Positions 19,251-30,165 of a stretch of DNA of 64,000 nucleotides are shown piece after piece. The position numbers were made by a program, and so were the translations under genes. A model generated the notes under the pieces. It did not search any database. It saw only the letters and a program-made list of their open reading frames with translations, and was not told the origin of the DNA. The DNA comes from CAVWZH01 sp963765285 (GTDB lineage Bacteria > Acidobacteriota > Terriglobia > Terriglobales > Acidobacteriaceae): the NCBI GenBank assembly GCA_963765285.1, contig CAVXVR010000003.1, positions 372,001-436,000 on the forward strand, read 5' to 3'. How positions within the stretch are numbered: the first letter of the stretch is position 1; each line of letters begins with the position of its first letter.

Positions 19251-19333
19251 AACCACGAAGGACACGAAGGTACACGAAGGAAACCGCAACTATGCTGTGA
19301 TTTCCTTCGTGTACCTTCGTGTCCTTCGTGGTT
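19251..19333. repeat. Perfect 33-bp inverted repeat between aceF and lpdA
   Basis: Bases 19251-19283 and 19301-19333 are exact reverse complements, with a 17-base loop. Each arm is built of three copies of a unit close to ACACGAAGG. The transcript would form a very stable hairpin that ends 8 bases before the lpdA start codon. A degenerate copy is at 8754-8857. Confidence 0.9.
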
Positions 19334-19341
19334 AAGAAAAA

Positions 19342-20766
19342 ATGCCAAACGATCCAAAACTACATGTAGCAGTAGTCGGGGGCGGACCGGGGGGCTACGC
19401 TGCGGCCTTTCTCGCCGCCGATCTTGGCTTGAGCGTGACGCTGATCGACCCCGAAGTGAATCCGGGCGGTGTGTGTCTTTACCGGGGCTGCATTCCATCG
19501 AAAACCCTGCTGCATGTTGCCGACCTGATTGAGGAATCCCGCCAGGCGAAGAACTGGGGAATCGAATTTGCCGACCCCAAGATTGATCTGGCTCGTTTGC
19601 GCTCTTTCAAAGAAGGAGTGGTGAACAAGCTTACCGGCGGGCTGGGTTTGCTCTCGAAGCAGCGCAAGGTGCAATACATCCAGGGGAAAGCGGCATTTGA
19701 GAACTCGAACACGCTGCGGGTTACGCGCGCGAACGGAAACACAGACAACCTGAGTTTTGACCGCATCATCCTAGCCACGGGTTCACGGCCTGCGATCATT
19801 CCCAGCCTCAAACTGGATTCGCCGCGCCTGATGGATTCCACCGGCGCGCTGGATTTGACCGATGTCCCGGGCAGTTTGCTGGTGATTGGCGGCGGATACA
19901 TTGGCTTGGAATTGGGCAGCGTCTATGCTGCGCTGGGATCCAAAGTGACGGTGGTGGAAATGTTATCGGGACTGCTGCCCGGAGCAGACCGCGATCTGGT
20001 GCTTCCTCTGCACAAGCGGTTGGAGAAAAGTTTTGCCGCAATTTTGCTGAATACGACGGTAGCGTCCATAAAGGAAGAAGCGGGCGGAATTCGCGTGACG
20101 TTCGATGGGGCACAGGTCCAGGAACGTGAAAAAGTATTCGACAAAGTTCTGGTTTCAGTGGGACGGAAGCCGAACTCGGAGATTCCCGGCCTGGAAAAAA
20201 CTGGAGTCAAAGTCGGGCCACGCGGCTTTATTCAAGTGAACAAACAACTGCAAACTGACGATCCCGCCATTTATGCGATTGGCGACGTCGCGGGCGAGCC
20301 CATGCTTGCGCACAAGGCGATGCACGAAGGCCGCACCGCAGCCGAGGTGATCGCCGGACATAAAGTTGCGTTTGAACCTGCGGCCATCCCTGCGGTGGTC
20401 TTCACCGATCCTGAAGTTGCCTGGTGCGGACTGACGGAGACGCAAGCCAGGGATGACAATCGCGAGGTTAAGGTGGCGAAGTTTCCCTGGGCCGCGTCGG
20501 GTCGTGCGGTAACCATCGATCGACCCGAAGGCCTGACTAAACTGGTCATTGATCCGGAGAACGAACGGGTACTGGGTGTCGGCATCGTCGGGGCCGGTGC
20601 CGGCGAAATGATAGCCGAAGGCGTGCTGGCCATCGAGATGGCGGCGCGAGCCAAAGATGTGGCCCTTAGCATTCATCCGCACCCGACGCTTTCAGAAACT
20701 GTCATGGAAGCGGCAGAAGTCTTTTTCGGCACCAGCACCGACATTTATCGGCCAAGAAAATCCTGA
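19342..20766 (+). CDS. lpdA: Dihydrolipoyl dehydrogenase (E3)
   Basis: FAD enzyme that reoxidises dihydrolipoamide of the pyruvate dehydrogenase complex and makes NADH. The 474-residue sequence begins with VVGGGPGGYAAAFLAADLG (FAD-binding GxGxxG). The redox-active disulfide is CLYRGCIPSK; the usual CLNVGC is replaced by CLYRGC but the spacing is kept. The NAD domain has VIGGGYIGLELGSVYAALG, and the second FAD site is YAIGDVAGEPMLAHKA. The C-terminal dimer interface contains the catalytic HPHPTLSE. Translation starts 8 bases after the large palindrome, so its initiation may be affected by that hairpin. Confidence 0.95.
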   Translation: MPNDPKLHVAVVGGGPGGYAAAFLAADLGLSVTLIDPEVNPGGVCLYRGCIPSKTLLHVADLIEESRQAKNWGIEFADPKIDLARLRSFKEGVVNKLTGGLGLLSKQRKVQYIQGKAAFENSNTLRVTRANGNTDNLSFDRIILATGSRPAIIPSLKLDSPRLMDSTGALDLTDVPGSLLVIGGGYIGLELGSVYAALGSKVTVVEMLSGLLPGADRDLVLPLHKRLEKSFAAILLNTTVASIKEEAGGIRVTFDGAQVQEREKVFDKVLVSVGRKPNSEIPGLEKTGVKVGPRGFIQVNKQLQTDDPAIYAIGDVAGEPMLAHKAMHEGRTAAEVIAGHKVAFEPAAIPAVVFTDPEVAWCGLTETQARDDNREVKVAKFPWAASGRAVTIDRPEGLTKLVIDPENERVLGVGIVGAGAGEMIAEGVLAIEMAARAKDVALSIHPHPTLSETVMEAAEVFFGTSTDIYRPRKS

Positions 20767-20791
20767 ACGATGTGGTTCTAGAGAAGCGCTC

Positions 20792-22546
20792 ATGCTGTCT
20801 TTCTCAAGGCGAAAACTTTGGCTGGCGCTCTGCTTCGCGGCTCTTCTCCCGGCCGCGGCCCAACTATTGCCCGAGTCCCTCACCAAGACTGGCGGTACAC
20901 CTGCCAAGGGAGTCAGTTCAGATCCGCTGGGACGAGAAACGCCGAGTGGAACTCTGTTCGGGTTTCTCCAGGCGGCGCAAGCCGGCAACTATTCCACCGC
21001 CGCACAGTACCTGCAGATGCCGGCCGCCAAGCGCCAGACCCAGGGCGAAGATCTTGCCGCCAAGCTGAAATTCGTGATGGACCGGGCCTTCTCGGGAAAT
21101 TTGCGGCGGGTGAGTAACGACCCCGACGGAGCCCCGCAGGAAGGAGTGCCGCTCGACCGCCAGCGCATCGGCGTGCTCGCCGCTGGAGACGTGGAAGCCG
21201 ATCTCACGCTGGTCCACACCAATGATCCGAGTGGAGCGAAAATCTGGCTCATCTCCTCCGACACGCTGGCCAAAATCCCCGAACTGTACGAGCAGAACGA
21301 AGTCCGCCAGGTCGAGACCCACCTGCCGCACCCGCTGGTGCGCTACGACTTTCTCAGTATGCCGTTGTGGCAATGGCTGGCAATTCTGGTGGCCATACCG
21401 GTGGCTGCGGGGCTCGGGTTCATCGTGGTGCGCGTCCTGCGATGGCCTCTTCGGGTCTGGATCCACGATCGGACTTCGTCCCTGGCGGTTTTCCGGAATC
21501 GCATCGCGAATCCGCTTTGGCTGGTGGTGAGCGTGCTGATTCACGGCGGCATGGTCCACTACCTGCGGCTGCCGCTTCTGCAACGGCACTACTACCAGCA
21601 GTGCGCCAGCGTGATTCTGGTCATCGGATTTTTCTGGTTGACCTGGCGGGTGCTGCAGTGGCTGCTGCGGATCTTCCGCGACCGTGCCATCGCCGCGCAG
21701 CGCCTGGGAACAAGTTCGCTGATGTTGCTGGGCGAACGCATGCTCAAAGCCGCCATCGTCATCCTGGCCGGCTTCGGCGTTTTGAAGAATCTCGGTTTCA
21801 ACATGAACGCCGTTCTGGCCGGCCTGGGTATCGGCGGCATCGCCGTTGCCTTCGCGGCGCAAAAGACGCTGGAGAACCTGCTCGGCGGTATGTCGGTGCT
21901 GGGCGACGAAGTAATTCGCGTGGGCGACACCTGCCGCTTCGGAGACCGTGTGGGCACGGTGGAAGACATCAGTCTGCGCTCCACCCGCATTCGCACTCCC
22001 GAGCGCACCCAGCTTTCCATTCCCAATGGATCGCTGGCGACCATGAACATCGAGAACCTTACGCTGCGCGACAAGATCCTGTTCAACCCCAAGTTGAAGC
22101 TGCGGATTGAAACGTCGCCCGATCAATTGCGCTACCTGCTCGCCCAGGTGCGCAGGCTGCTCTACGAGCATCCCAAGGTCGAAACGGCAGGCGCGCGGGC
22201 GCGTCTGATCAGCTTCGATGACAGCACGTACACGGTAGAGATATTCTGTTACGTCCTTACGCGGGATGGAGCGGAATTTCTTGCCATTGCCGAAGACCTT
22301 CTGCTGCGCATCATGGAAATTGTGAATACGTCTGGCTCCGGGCTGGCTCTTCCATCGCAAACACTCTATCTTGGCCGCGATGCGGGCCTGGACAAAGACA
22401 AGACTGACTCGGCGCATCGCGAAGTGCAGCAATGGCGGGAATCGGGAAAACTGCCGTTTCCGGATTTCGACGTTAAGGATATTTCCGAGTTCAGCAACTC
22501 GCTGCCTTACCCGCCGCCCGAGTCGGCGGTCCGGCAGCAAAAGTAG
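20792..22546 (+). CDS. Mechanosensitive ion channel, MscS family
   Basis: A 584-residue inner-membrane channel that opens under osmotic down-shock. It has a signal peptide (FSRRKLWLALCFAALLPAAAQ), a periplasmic domain of about 170 residues, then several membrane helices (LAILVAIPVAAGLGFIVVRV, the ILVIGFFWLTW region, LGERMLKAAIVILAGFGVL). The conserved MscS pore helix reads VLAGLGIGGIAVAFAAQKTL, and GDTCRFGDRVGTVEDISLRS forms the beta domain. The C-terminal tail is hydrophilic. I chose ATG 20792 over the longer open frame because the signal peptide begins there; the upstream part overlaps lpdA. The large periplasmic N-terminal domain is typical of YbiO/YnaI-like or acidobacterial members. Confidence 0.9.
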   Translation: MLSFSRRKLWLALCFAALLPAAAQLLPESLTKTGGTPAKGVSSDPLGRETPSGTLFGFLQAAQAGNYSTAAQYLQMPAAKRQTQGEDLAAKLKFVMDRAFSGNLRRVSNDPDGAPQEGVPLDRQRIGVLAAGDVEADLTLVHTNDPSGAKIWLISSDTLAKIPELYEQNEVRQVETHLPHPLVRYDFLSMPLWQWLAILVAIPVAAGLGFIVVRVLRWPLRVWIHDRTSSLAVFRNRIANPLWLVVSVLIHGGMVHYLRLPLLQRHYYQQCASVILVIGFFWLTWRVLQWLLRIFRDRAIAAQRLGTSSLMLLGERMLKAAIVILAGFGVLKNLGFNMNAVLAGLGIGGIAVAFAAQKTLENLLGGMSVLGDEVIRVGDTCRFGDRVGTVEDISLRSTRIRTPERTQLSIPNGSLATMNIENLTLRDKILFNPKLKLRIETSPDQLRYLLAQVRRLLYEHPKVETAGARARLISFDDSTYTVEIFCYVLTRDGAEFLAIAEDLLLRIMEIVNTSGSGLALPSQTLYLGRDAGLDKDKTDSAHREVQQWRESGKLPFPDFDVKDISEFSNSLPYPPPESAVRQQK

Positions 22547-22565
22547 CGCGCCAGGGAGGGTTTCC

Positions 22566-24699
22566 GTGCTTCGTCTATCGACTTTGATCTTAGCTTTCAT
22601 CGCCACCTTCTTATTTCTCGCTATCCCAGTCAGCCCGCAGGAGACAAACATGCAGAGTGCCAGAGCAAGTTCGCCGTCGAGTGCGGTGGTGTCTCCGCCG
22701 TGGATGAAGGATTCCGTGACCAAAATGGAGCGCGAGCTGACTGCCAAGTACGGCCCGGCTCAGCAAGCCCGGGTAAGCAAAGGAGTGCAACAAGTTGCGG
22801 AATTCTGGCGCGCCGGTGATGGCGACGCAGCCGCATTTGAGGAATTCGTGCGCAACAACTTTGCCGGCGATCAGGTCACTCTGGACACTCTTGTTCAATC
22901 GTTACGAATACTTGCTGGAACAACTCGACGGCCACATGCATGAAATCAACCGCGAGTTTCGTACGCAACTCGATCTAGATCGCGGCCCAGTGCTTCCCTA
23001 CGACGAAATCTTCGGCGGCTACGATCCCTCGGCCCACGTCAACGACGATTTCTTTCAGAACAAGCTCGCGTTCATTGCCTTGTTGAATTTTCCGCTCACC
23101 ACGCTCGATGAGCGTTTGCAAAACGGCCCGAGCTGGACGCGGCGGCAGTGGGCAGAAGTGCGGCTGGCCGAGCGTTTTTCGAAACGCATTCCCGCGGACG
23201 TGAATCTCGGCATCTTTCAGGCAGAGGCAGAATCCGGGCAATACATTTCGGAATACAACATCTGGATGCACCACCTGCTCGACGATAAGGGCCAGCGTCT
23301 TTTTCCGGCAAAGATGCGCCTCCTCAGCCACTGGAACCTGCGCGATGAAATCAAGAGCGATTACACGGACACAAAAAACGGTCTGGCCAAGCAGCGCATG
23401 ATTCAGCAGGTGATGGAGCGGATCGTTACCCAGACGATTCCCGCCGTGGTGATCAATAATCCGGCGGTCGATTGGAATCCCTTCGCCAATGAGGTTCGTC
23501 CGGCAGCGGAGAGCGATTCTGATGCGGCCCCGCTGGCGAAGGAAAAAATCAGCAACACGCGCGAGCCCGACACGCGCTACGCCATGCTGCAGAAGACGTT
23601 TTACGCGGCGGCTAAAGCTGACCCGTATTCACCAACAGCGCCCACCATGATTTTGCGCCGCTTCAACGAGGACCGTGAAATTCCAGAAGCACAAGTAAAA
23701 GCGATGCTGGAGCAGGTGCTCACCTCGCCCCTGGTGCCGCAGGTAGCCAAGCTCATCCAATCGCGGCTGGGAAGGCCGCTGGAGCCTTTCGACATTTGGT
23801 ACAACGGGTTTCGTCCCGGCAATCAATACACGGAAGAACAGCTCGACGCCATCGTCGCCAAACGATATCCCACACCCGAGGCCTACCAGAAAGACATCCC
23901 TAACATTCTTGTCAAACTCGGCTTTCCGCCAGATCGGGCGCAATATGTGGCAGATCACATCGTGGTTGATCCGGCACGCGGCTCCGGACACGCCATGGGC
24001 GCGAATATGCGCTCTGCCAAAGCGCATCTCCGGACGCGGGTCGAAAAGACGGGCATGAACTATAAGGCCTTTAACATCGCCGTCCACGAGATGGGCCACA
24101 ACGTCGAGCAAACTTTCTCGCTCAACGACGTCGACCACACTCTGCTGCAGGGAGTCCCGAACACCGCCTTCACCGAGGCGCTGGCTATGGTGCTGCAAGG
24201 GCACGACCTGGAAATCCTTGGCCTGCAGGCGCCGGACGCGAAAAGCGAAGCAGAAAAGACACTCAACGAATTCTGGGCCACCTATGAAATTTCCGGGTCA
24301 GCCATGGTTGACATTGCGGTCTGGCACTGGATGTACGACCACCCGCAAGCCACTCCTAAACAACTCAACGATGCCACCGTCCAGATTTCGAAAGACATCT
24401 GGAATCGCTACTATGCTCCCGTCTTCCACCAGAAAGACGTCGTGCTGTTGGGCATCTATTCGCACATGATCGATTCGTTCATGTACCTGCCCGACTATCC
24501 CATTGGCCATATGATCGCTTTTCAGGTCGAGGAGCAAATGAAGAAAGCGGGAGCGATTGGCCCGGAATTTGAGCGCATGGCGAAAATGGGCGACGTCACA
24601 CCGGACTTGTGGATGATCCATGCCACGGGAAAGCCTGTGGGGCCCGATGCCTTGCTGAACGCCACCCAAAAGGCCTTGGCCGCCGTCGGCGGATCATGA
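22566..24699 (+). CDS. Exported HEXXH zinc metallopeptidase, frameshifted
   Basis: The N-terminus (GTG 22566, preceded by AGGGAGGG) encodes a signal peptide with the core LILAFIATFLFLAIPVS. The zinc site is NIAVHEMGHNVEQTFSLND (HEMGH) with a downstream TEALAMVLQ providing a possible third ligand Glu, so it is a gluzincin. The first frame reads DQVTLDTL and then drifts to a stop at 22941-22943. The downstream frame carries FNRYEYLLEQLDGHMHEINR. One surplus base at about 22893 joins them; corrected length is about 710 residues. Substrate is unknown. It overlaps nothing and follows MscS by 19 bases, so the two may be co-transcribed. Confidence 0.72.
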
Positions 24700-24833
24700 G
24701 GCCCGGGCAACCACTGCCTGAAATATTCACGTAGCTTCCAGGGGAAAATGCGTTCGGGAATTTTGCCTTTCTAAGCCGAGCCTCGCCCTTAAATTACCGA
24801 CGTAACTTGCTGGTGCTGACTGGTGTACCTACG

Positions 24834-26654
24834 ATGCATCGTATGGGTTACCAAGCGCTCCTTTTTTGCCCAGAGGAAAAGACTGCCCGCGTCGTTACGC
24901 AGGTGCTGAACGAGTTGGAATTCAGCGTTGAACCGTGCAGCGAACCGTTCGCCGCGGTCAAGAAATTGATGGCGCAACACTTCGACGCTCTGGTGGTCGA
25001 TTGCGACAACGAACAGAACGCAACCTTGCTGTTCAAAGGGGCGCGCAACTCTGGATCCAACCAGAATTCTTTGCTGGTGGCGATTGTCGAAGGCCAGACC
25101 GGAGTTGCGAAAGCATTCCGTATCGGCGCCAACCTGGTCCTTACCAAACCTATTAATGTTGAGCAGTCGAAGGGCACACTTCGCGTGGCGCGAGGTCTCC
25201 TCCGCAAGGGAGAAGCAGCGAAACCTGCAGCACAAGCACCAACGACACCTGCGTTCAACCCGACTCTGGCCGCTTCATCGGTTCAGAGCGGAATTCCCGC
25301 CCCCGTCGCGAGCACCTCTGCTTTTGAGTTGGATGTCGAGCCCGCACCGCAGCCCGATGCGTCAGAAGCTGCACTGCTGGAATACATGCCGGATTCCGTG
25401 CCCACCGGCAGTGCCCCAGCCATTCAGGGAGAAGATTCGCAACTGGAAGATATCTCGGCGATGACCAAGCAGTATCCCTGGCAACCGGTCTCGAAGCCTC
25501 TGGGAGAGCCCATGGCATCGGCCTTGCGTCGCGCGGCAGAAGCCGCCGGGCAATCGGATCCGATTTCTGCGCCCGTCGGCGGAGCACAAGCCACGCAGTC
25601 CAGCAGTGGGGCTGCGGCCGCGCCGGCTCCAGCCAAGCAAGCGCCCCGCGCTCTGGTCACACCGATCGCCTCGTCGATGGCTGCGGCGGCGGCCGGGCTG
25701 ACCAAGAAGCAAGTGGAAGCCGAACTCGCGGTTGAAGAGCCTGAGGTCTCGACCGTTGAAGCTCCCATGTTTTCTGGCCTGAGTGAAACCGCAGCTCAGG
25801 AAGTATCCGGCCCTGGAAAAGGAAGCAAGAAATTCCTGCTGGTTGCCGTCGTAGTCCTGGCAGCCGCAGCCGGATATTTGGGCTGGAGCAGATTGCAATC
25901 CGAGAATTCACAGCCCGGATTGCCGAAAGCCATTACGCCTGCTTCTTCGGTAGCGCCCACGCAGCAGCCACAGTTGGATAGCCCGGCCTCGCCGTCGGCG
26001 GAAGTGATCCCGCAATCGGGCACCTCGGTGACAGTCGAACCTGACATCGTGATCACGCGGACGCCGATTCAACAGCCCGCGCAAACTCAAGCGGAACCCA
26101 ACAGCGCGTCTCCGTCGAAACCTTCTGCCGGCGTGGCCTCGGCGTCAGCGCCCAAAGAGCCGCCTGCCACAAAAGCGGACGCCCCGATCATGGTGGCAAC
26201 CAACCCAGCCCCGGCGCCAAAGGTGACTCCGCCGGTGGAAGAAGCCGCGGACGCGCCTGCTCCTGGAACTCTCGGAGTCGACTCAGGTTCGGACTCGAAG
26301 GCCCTGTCCGGGATAGTAAGCGCAAGTCCCGCCAGTGTGCCGAAGCAGCCCCCTTCGACCCTCAAGATTTCTCAGGGCGTTTCCGAAGGCCTGCTGCTGA
26401 AAAAGGTAAATCCCGCTTATCCGCCCCATGCGTTGCAGGTTCGCTTGCAAGGCGCCGTTGAGTTGCAGGCTAACATCGGCAAAGACGGCAACATCACCGG
26501 CGTTCGCCAGATCAGCGGTGACGCGGTTCTGGGAAAGGCCGCCATGGACGCGGTCAAGCAGTGGAAATACAAGCCCTACTACTTAAACGGTGACCCGGTT
26601 GAAGTACAGACGGAAATCACTGTGAATTTCAAGCCGATTCCCGTAGATTGTTGA
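24834..26654 (+). CDS. Receiver-like domain fused to a TonB C-terminal domain
   Basis: A protein of about 606 residues with a cytosolic N-terminal domain of the receiver fold (MGYQALLFCPEEKTARVV, ALVVDCDNEQNA, ANLVLTKPIN). The phospho-acceptor region VVDCDN keeps an Asp, and Lys of TKP is present, so phosphorylation is possible but uncertain. A Pro/Ala/Ser-rich linker follows, then one membrane helix (FLLVAVVVLAAAAGYLGW at about residue 335), a second Pro-rich periplasmic linker, and a TonB_C domain (NPAYPPHALQVRLQGAVELQ, AMDAVKQWKYKPY). TonB domains transmit energy to outer-membrane receptors. No ExbB/ExbD is adjacent. An ATG 9 bases later is an alternative start. A terminator follows. Confidence 0.8.
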   Translation: MHRMGYQALLFCPEEKTARVVTQVLNELEFSVEPCSEPFAAVKKLMAQHFDALVVDCDNEQNATLLFKGARNSGSNQNSLLVAIVEGQTGVAKAFRIGANLVLTKPINVEQSKGTLRVARGLLRKGEAAKPAAQAPTTPAFNPTLAASSVQSGIPAPVASTSAFELDVEPAPQPDASEAALLEYMPDSVPTGSAPAIQGEDSQLEDISAMTKQYPWQPVSKPLGEPMASALRRAAEAAGQSDPISAPVGGAQATQSSSGAAAAPAPAKQAPRALVTPIASSMAAAAAGLTKKQVEAELAVEEPEVSTVEAPMFSGLSETAAQEVSGPGKGSKKFLLVAVVVLAAAAGYLGWSRLQSENSQPGLPKAITPASSVAPTQQPQLDSPASPSAEVIPQSGTSVTVEPDIVITRTPIQQPAQTQAEPNSASPSKPSAGVASASAPKEPPATKADAPIMVATNPAPAPKVTPPVEEAADAPAPGTLGVDSGSDSKALSGIVSASPASVPKQPPSTLKISQGVSEGLLLKKVNPAYPPHALQVRLQGAVELQANIGKDGNITGVRQISGDAVLGKAAMDAVKQWKYKPYYLNGDPVEVQTEITVNFKPIPVDC

Positions 26655-26685
26655 GGCTCAGAACATTTCTCAGTGCAGGCCCACG

Positions 26686-26719
26686 CGGCGCGAGGATTCC
26701 CCCTCGCGCCGTTTTGTTT
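26686..26719 (+). terminator. Rho-independent terminator after the receiver-TonB gene
   Basis: CGGCGCGAGG and CCTCGCGCCG form a perfect 10-bp stem with a 6-base loop, followed by TTTTGTTT. It lies 32 bases after the stop codon. Confidence 0.85.
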
Positions 26720-26822
26720 GTCCGCGGTCAAAGACGATTCTCCCGCGTTATAATGGAGAGATTCGCATCCGCCAGATTTGTTTTCCGTGTGTGAAGTCAG
26801 CTATACCCGATGGGCAGCCGAG

Positions 26823-26849
26823 GCCTGCCCTGAGCGGAGTCGAACGGGC
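26823..26849. repeat. Intergenic 'GCCCTGAGCGGAGTCGAA' element
   Basis: This short motif in front of uvrB resembles a dispersed intergenic element of many soil bacterial genomes. A relative (GTCCTGAGCGAAGCCGAAGG) lies at 9028-9047. Role unknown. Confidence 0.45.
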
Positions 26850-26909
26850 GGCCGCCCCTACGTGGTTTGAGCTAAGAGCCAAGAGCTAACAGCCAAGAGC
26901 TTGTTTCCC

Positions 26910-28901
<1,992 letters not shown>

Positions 28902-29059
28902 TTGCGAGCGTAGCGAAGCTCCCGGCGTAGTTGAAGCATCCCAATCAACATCGAATCGTAAGCGTAATTTCGAGGAATTTTCGGCAGAAATCCAGACAGC
29001 GTGAGAATTCCTGGTTACACCTCTGCCCTCTCTTATTAGTAGAAATCCTTCGACTGCGT

Positions 29060-29170
29060 TTTCCCGCGTATTCGCGCTTGGCCCTCGAGAGCGGGGTACC
29101 TTTTGCTATGTTGGATGAGGATTTGATTCTTGCCTGCAAGAATGCTGGAGCGGAGTTGCTAGCCAGATAG
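29060..29170 (+). pseudogene. Remnant of a PIN-domain (VapC-like) toxin gene, C-terminus only
   Basis: The last 37 codons before the TAG at 29168 read PAYSRLALESGVPFAMLDED and then LILACKNAGAELL. This matches the end of VapC PIN domains (Y-x-x-L-A-x-x-x-G-x-P-x-A-T-L-D-x-x-L-x-x-A-A-x-x-x-G), including the last acidic metal ligand. Nothing upstream in this frame (to 28931) resembles the other two-thirds of a PIN domain, and no VapB antitoxin gene is present. I infer a decayed toxin-antitoxin locus. Confidence 0.5.
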
Positions 29171-29201
29171 GTCTGCCGAGTAAGCGCTGACGCCAGGTCT
29201 C

Positions 29202-30074
29202 CTACGCCCCAGCCTTTGCCACGGCCGCCATTCCCTTCCGGTACACCGTGTAACTGCCCGTAGTCTCAGATTCGAAGGTCACTTCTGCGGCGGGCAGTTT
29301 TTCGTCCTGCCCCAGAAACAAATATCCCCCGGGTTGAAGATAGAGGTGGAGACGCTGCAACAACGTCGCGCGTTGGCGAGCGGAGAAACGCGGCAACACG
29401 TCCATGCAGAAGATGCAGTCGAACTGGCCGATAAAATCCGGCTTGGCGAGGTTCATGAATCCGAAAGTGACAAGATGGCGAAGCCTGGGTTTGGCCAGAA
29501 GATGCTCGCCGAGCCTGGCAAAATACGATGCGACCAGATGAGGCGCTACATCCCGCAGGGCTGATTTCGGATACAGGCCGCGCCGCGCGGTTTCGAGCGC
29601 CAGCCGGCGGATGTCGCTGGCGACAATATGCAGCTTCCATGGGCCTGCGTTGCAGTTCACCGCTTCGCACACCGACATGGCGATGGAATACGCTTCTTCG
29701 CCGGTAGAACATCCCGCGCTCCAGATACGTACGCTGCGCGGCTGATCTGATTGTTCTGTGGACTTGCGTCCCGAGAGGCTGGAGCCGATGACCGCGGTCA
29801 GCGCCTCGAAAGCCGCGGAGTGCCGGAAGAAGCCGGTTTCTCCGTCGAGAAGACTCTCCGCCAGGATTTCACAGCCCGCGTCCCAGTCGCGCAATTGTTC
29901 GAGCAGTGTAGCGGCCACTCCGATGCCGCGCGACTCCATCAGTTCGGCGGTGGCGCGGGCTAGGGTCTCGCGCGGAGCGTCCACTACCACGCCCAGATTT
30001 CGCTCCAGAATCAGGCGCAGTTCGGAGATCTCGTGTTCAAGAAACAACGCGTTTACAGCTGCGACCTTCTGCAT
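29202..30074 (-). CDS. CheR-type chemoreceptor methyltransferase (second copy)
   Basis: A 290-residue SAM-dependent methyltransferase that would methylate glutamates of chemoreceptors. It has the N-terminal helical CheR domain, then DGETGFFRHSAAFEAL, the SAM motif RIWSAGCSTGEEAYSIAM, LHIVASDIRRLALE and FDCIFCMDVLPRFS. The residue Arg of RIWSAG and the acidic ribose-binding Asp are kept. Unlike the CheR in the che operon at 41462, it differs in the C-terminal part (QPGGYLFLGQDEKLPAAE instead of GHAES). No TPR tail is present. It is the last gene of a minus-strand unit with the HisKA protein upstream (91-base gap). Confidence 0.88.
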   Translation of the reverse strand: MQKVAAVNALFLEHEISELRLILERNLGVVVDAPRETLARATAELMESRGIGVAATLLEQLRDWDAGCEILAESLLDGETGFFRHSAAFEALTAVIGSSLSGRKSTEQSDQPRSVRIWSAGCSTGEEAYSIAMSVCEAVNCNAGPWKLHIVASDIRRLALETARRGLYPKSALRDVAPHLVASYFARLGEHLLAKPRLRHLVTFGFMNLAKPDFIGQFDCIFCMDVLPRFSARQRATLLQRLHLYLQPGGYLFLGQDEKLPAAEVTFESETTGSYTVYRKGMAAVAKAGA

Positions 30075-30165
30075 CGCGACTTCACCTGCGCGCGGACGGC
30101 GTGCTCTGTTCGTCTCCCGCCTTGTTCATCGGCGATTCAGGGGGAGTCTTGAATTTCGGCGGCTC

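Noticed and set aside
17970..19289. Long minus-strand open frame opposite aceF
   Set aside because: The plus strand encodes all E2 domains; the antisense product has no recognisable motif.
19251..19333. The large palindrome as an intrinsic terminator of aceF
   Set aside because: No T-run follows the stem, lpdA starts 8 bases later and belongs functionally to the same complex.
20918..22747. Long open frame (609 codons) on the minus strand opposite the MscS gene
   Set aside because: Composition is His/Gln/Arg-rich without family motifs, and the opposite strand encodes a clear MscS protein. It is a GC-rich antisense shadow.
26901..26909. TTG at 26901 as start of uvrB
   Set aside because: UvrB proteins typically begin close to the FxLxSxYxPxGDQ motif; ATG 26910 gives the usual N-terminus.
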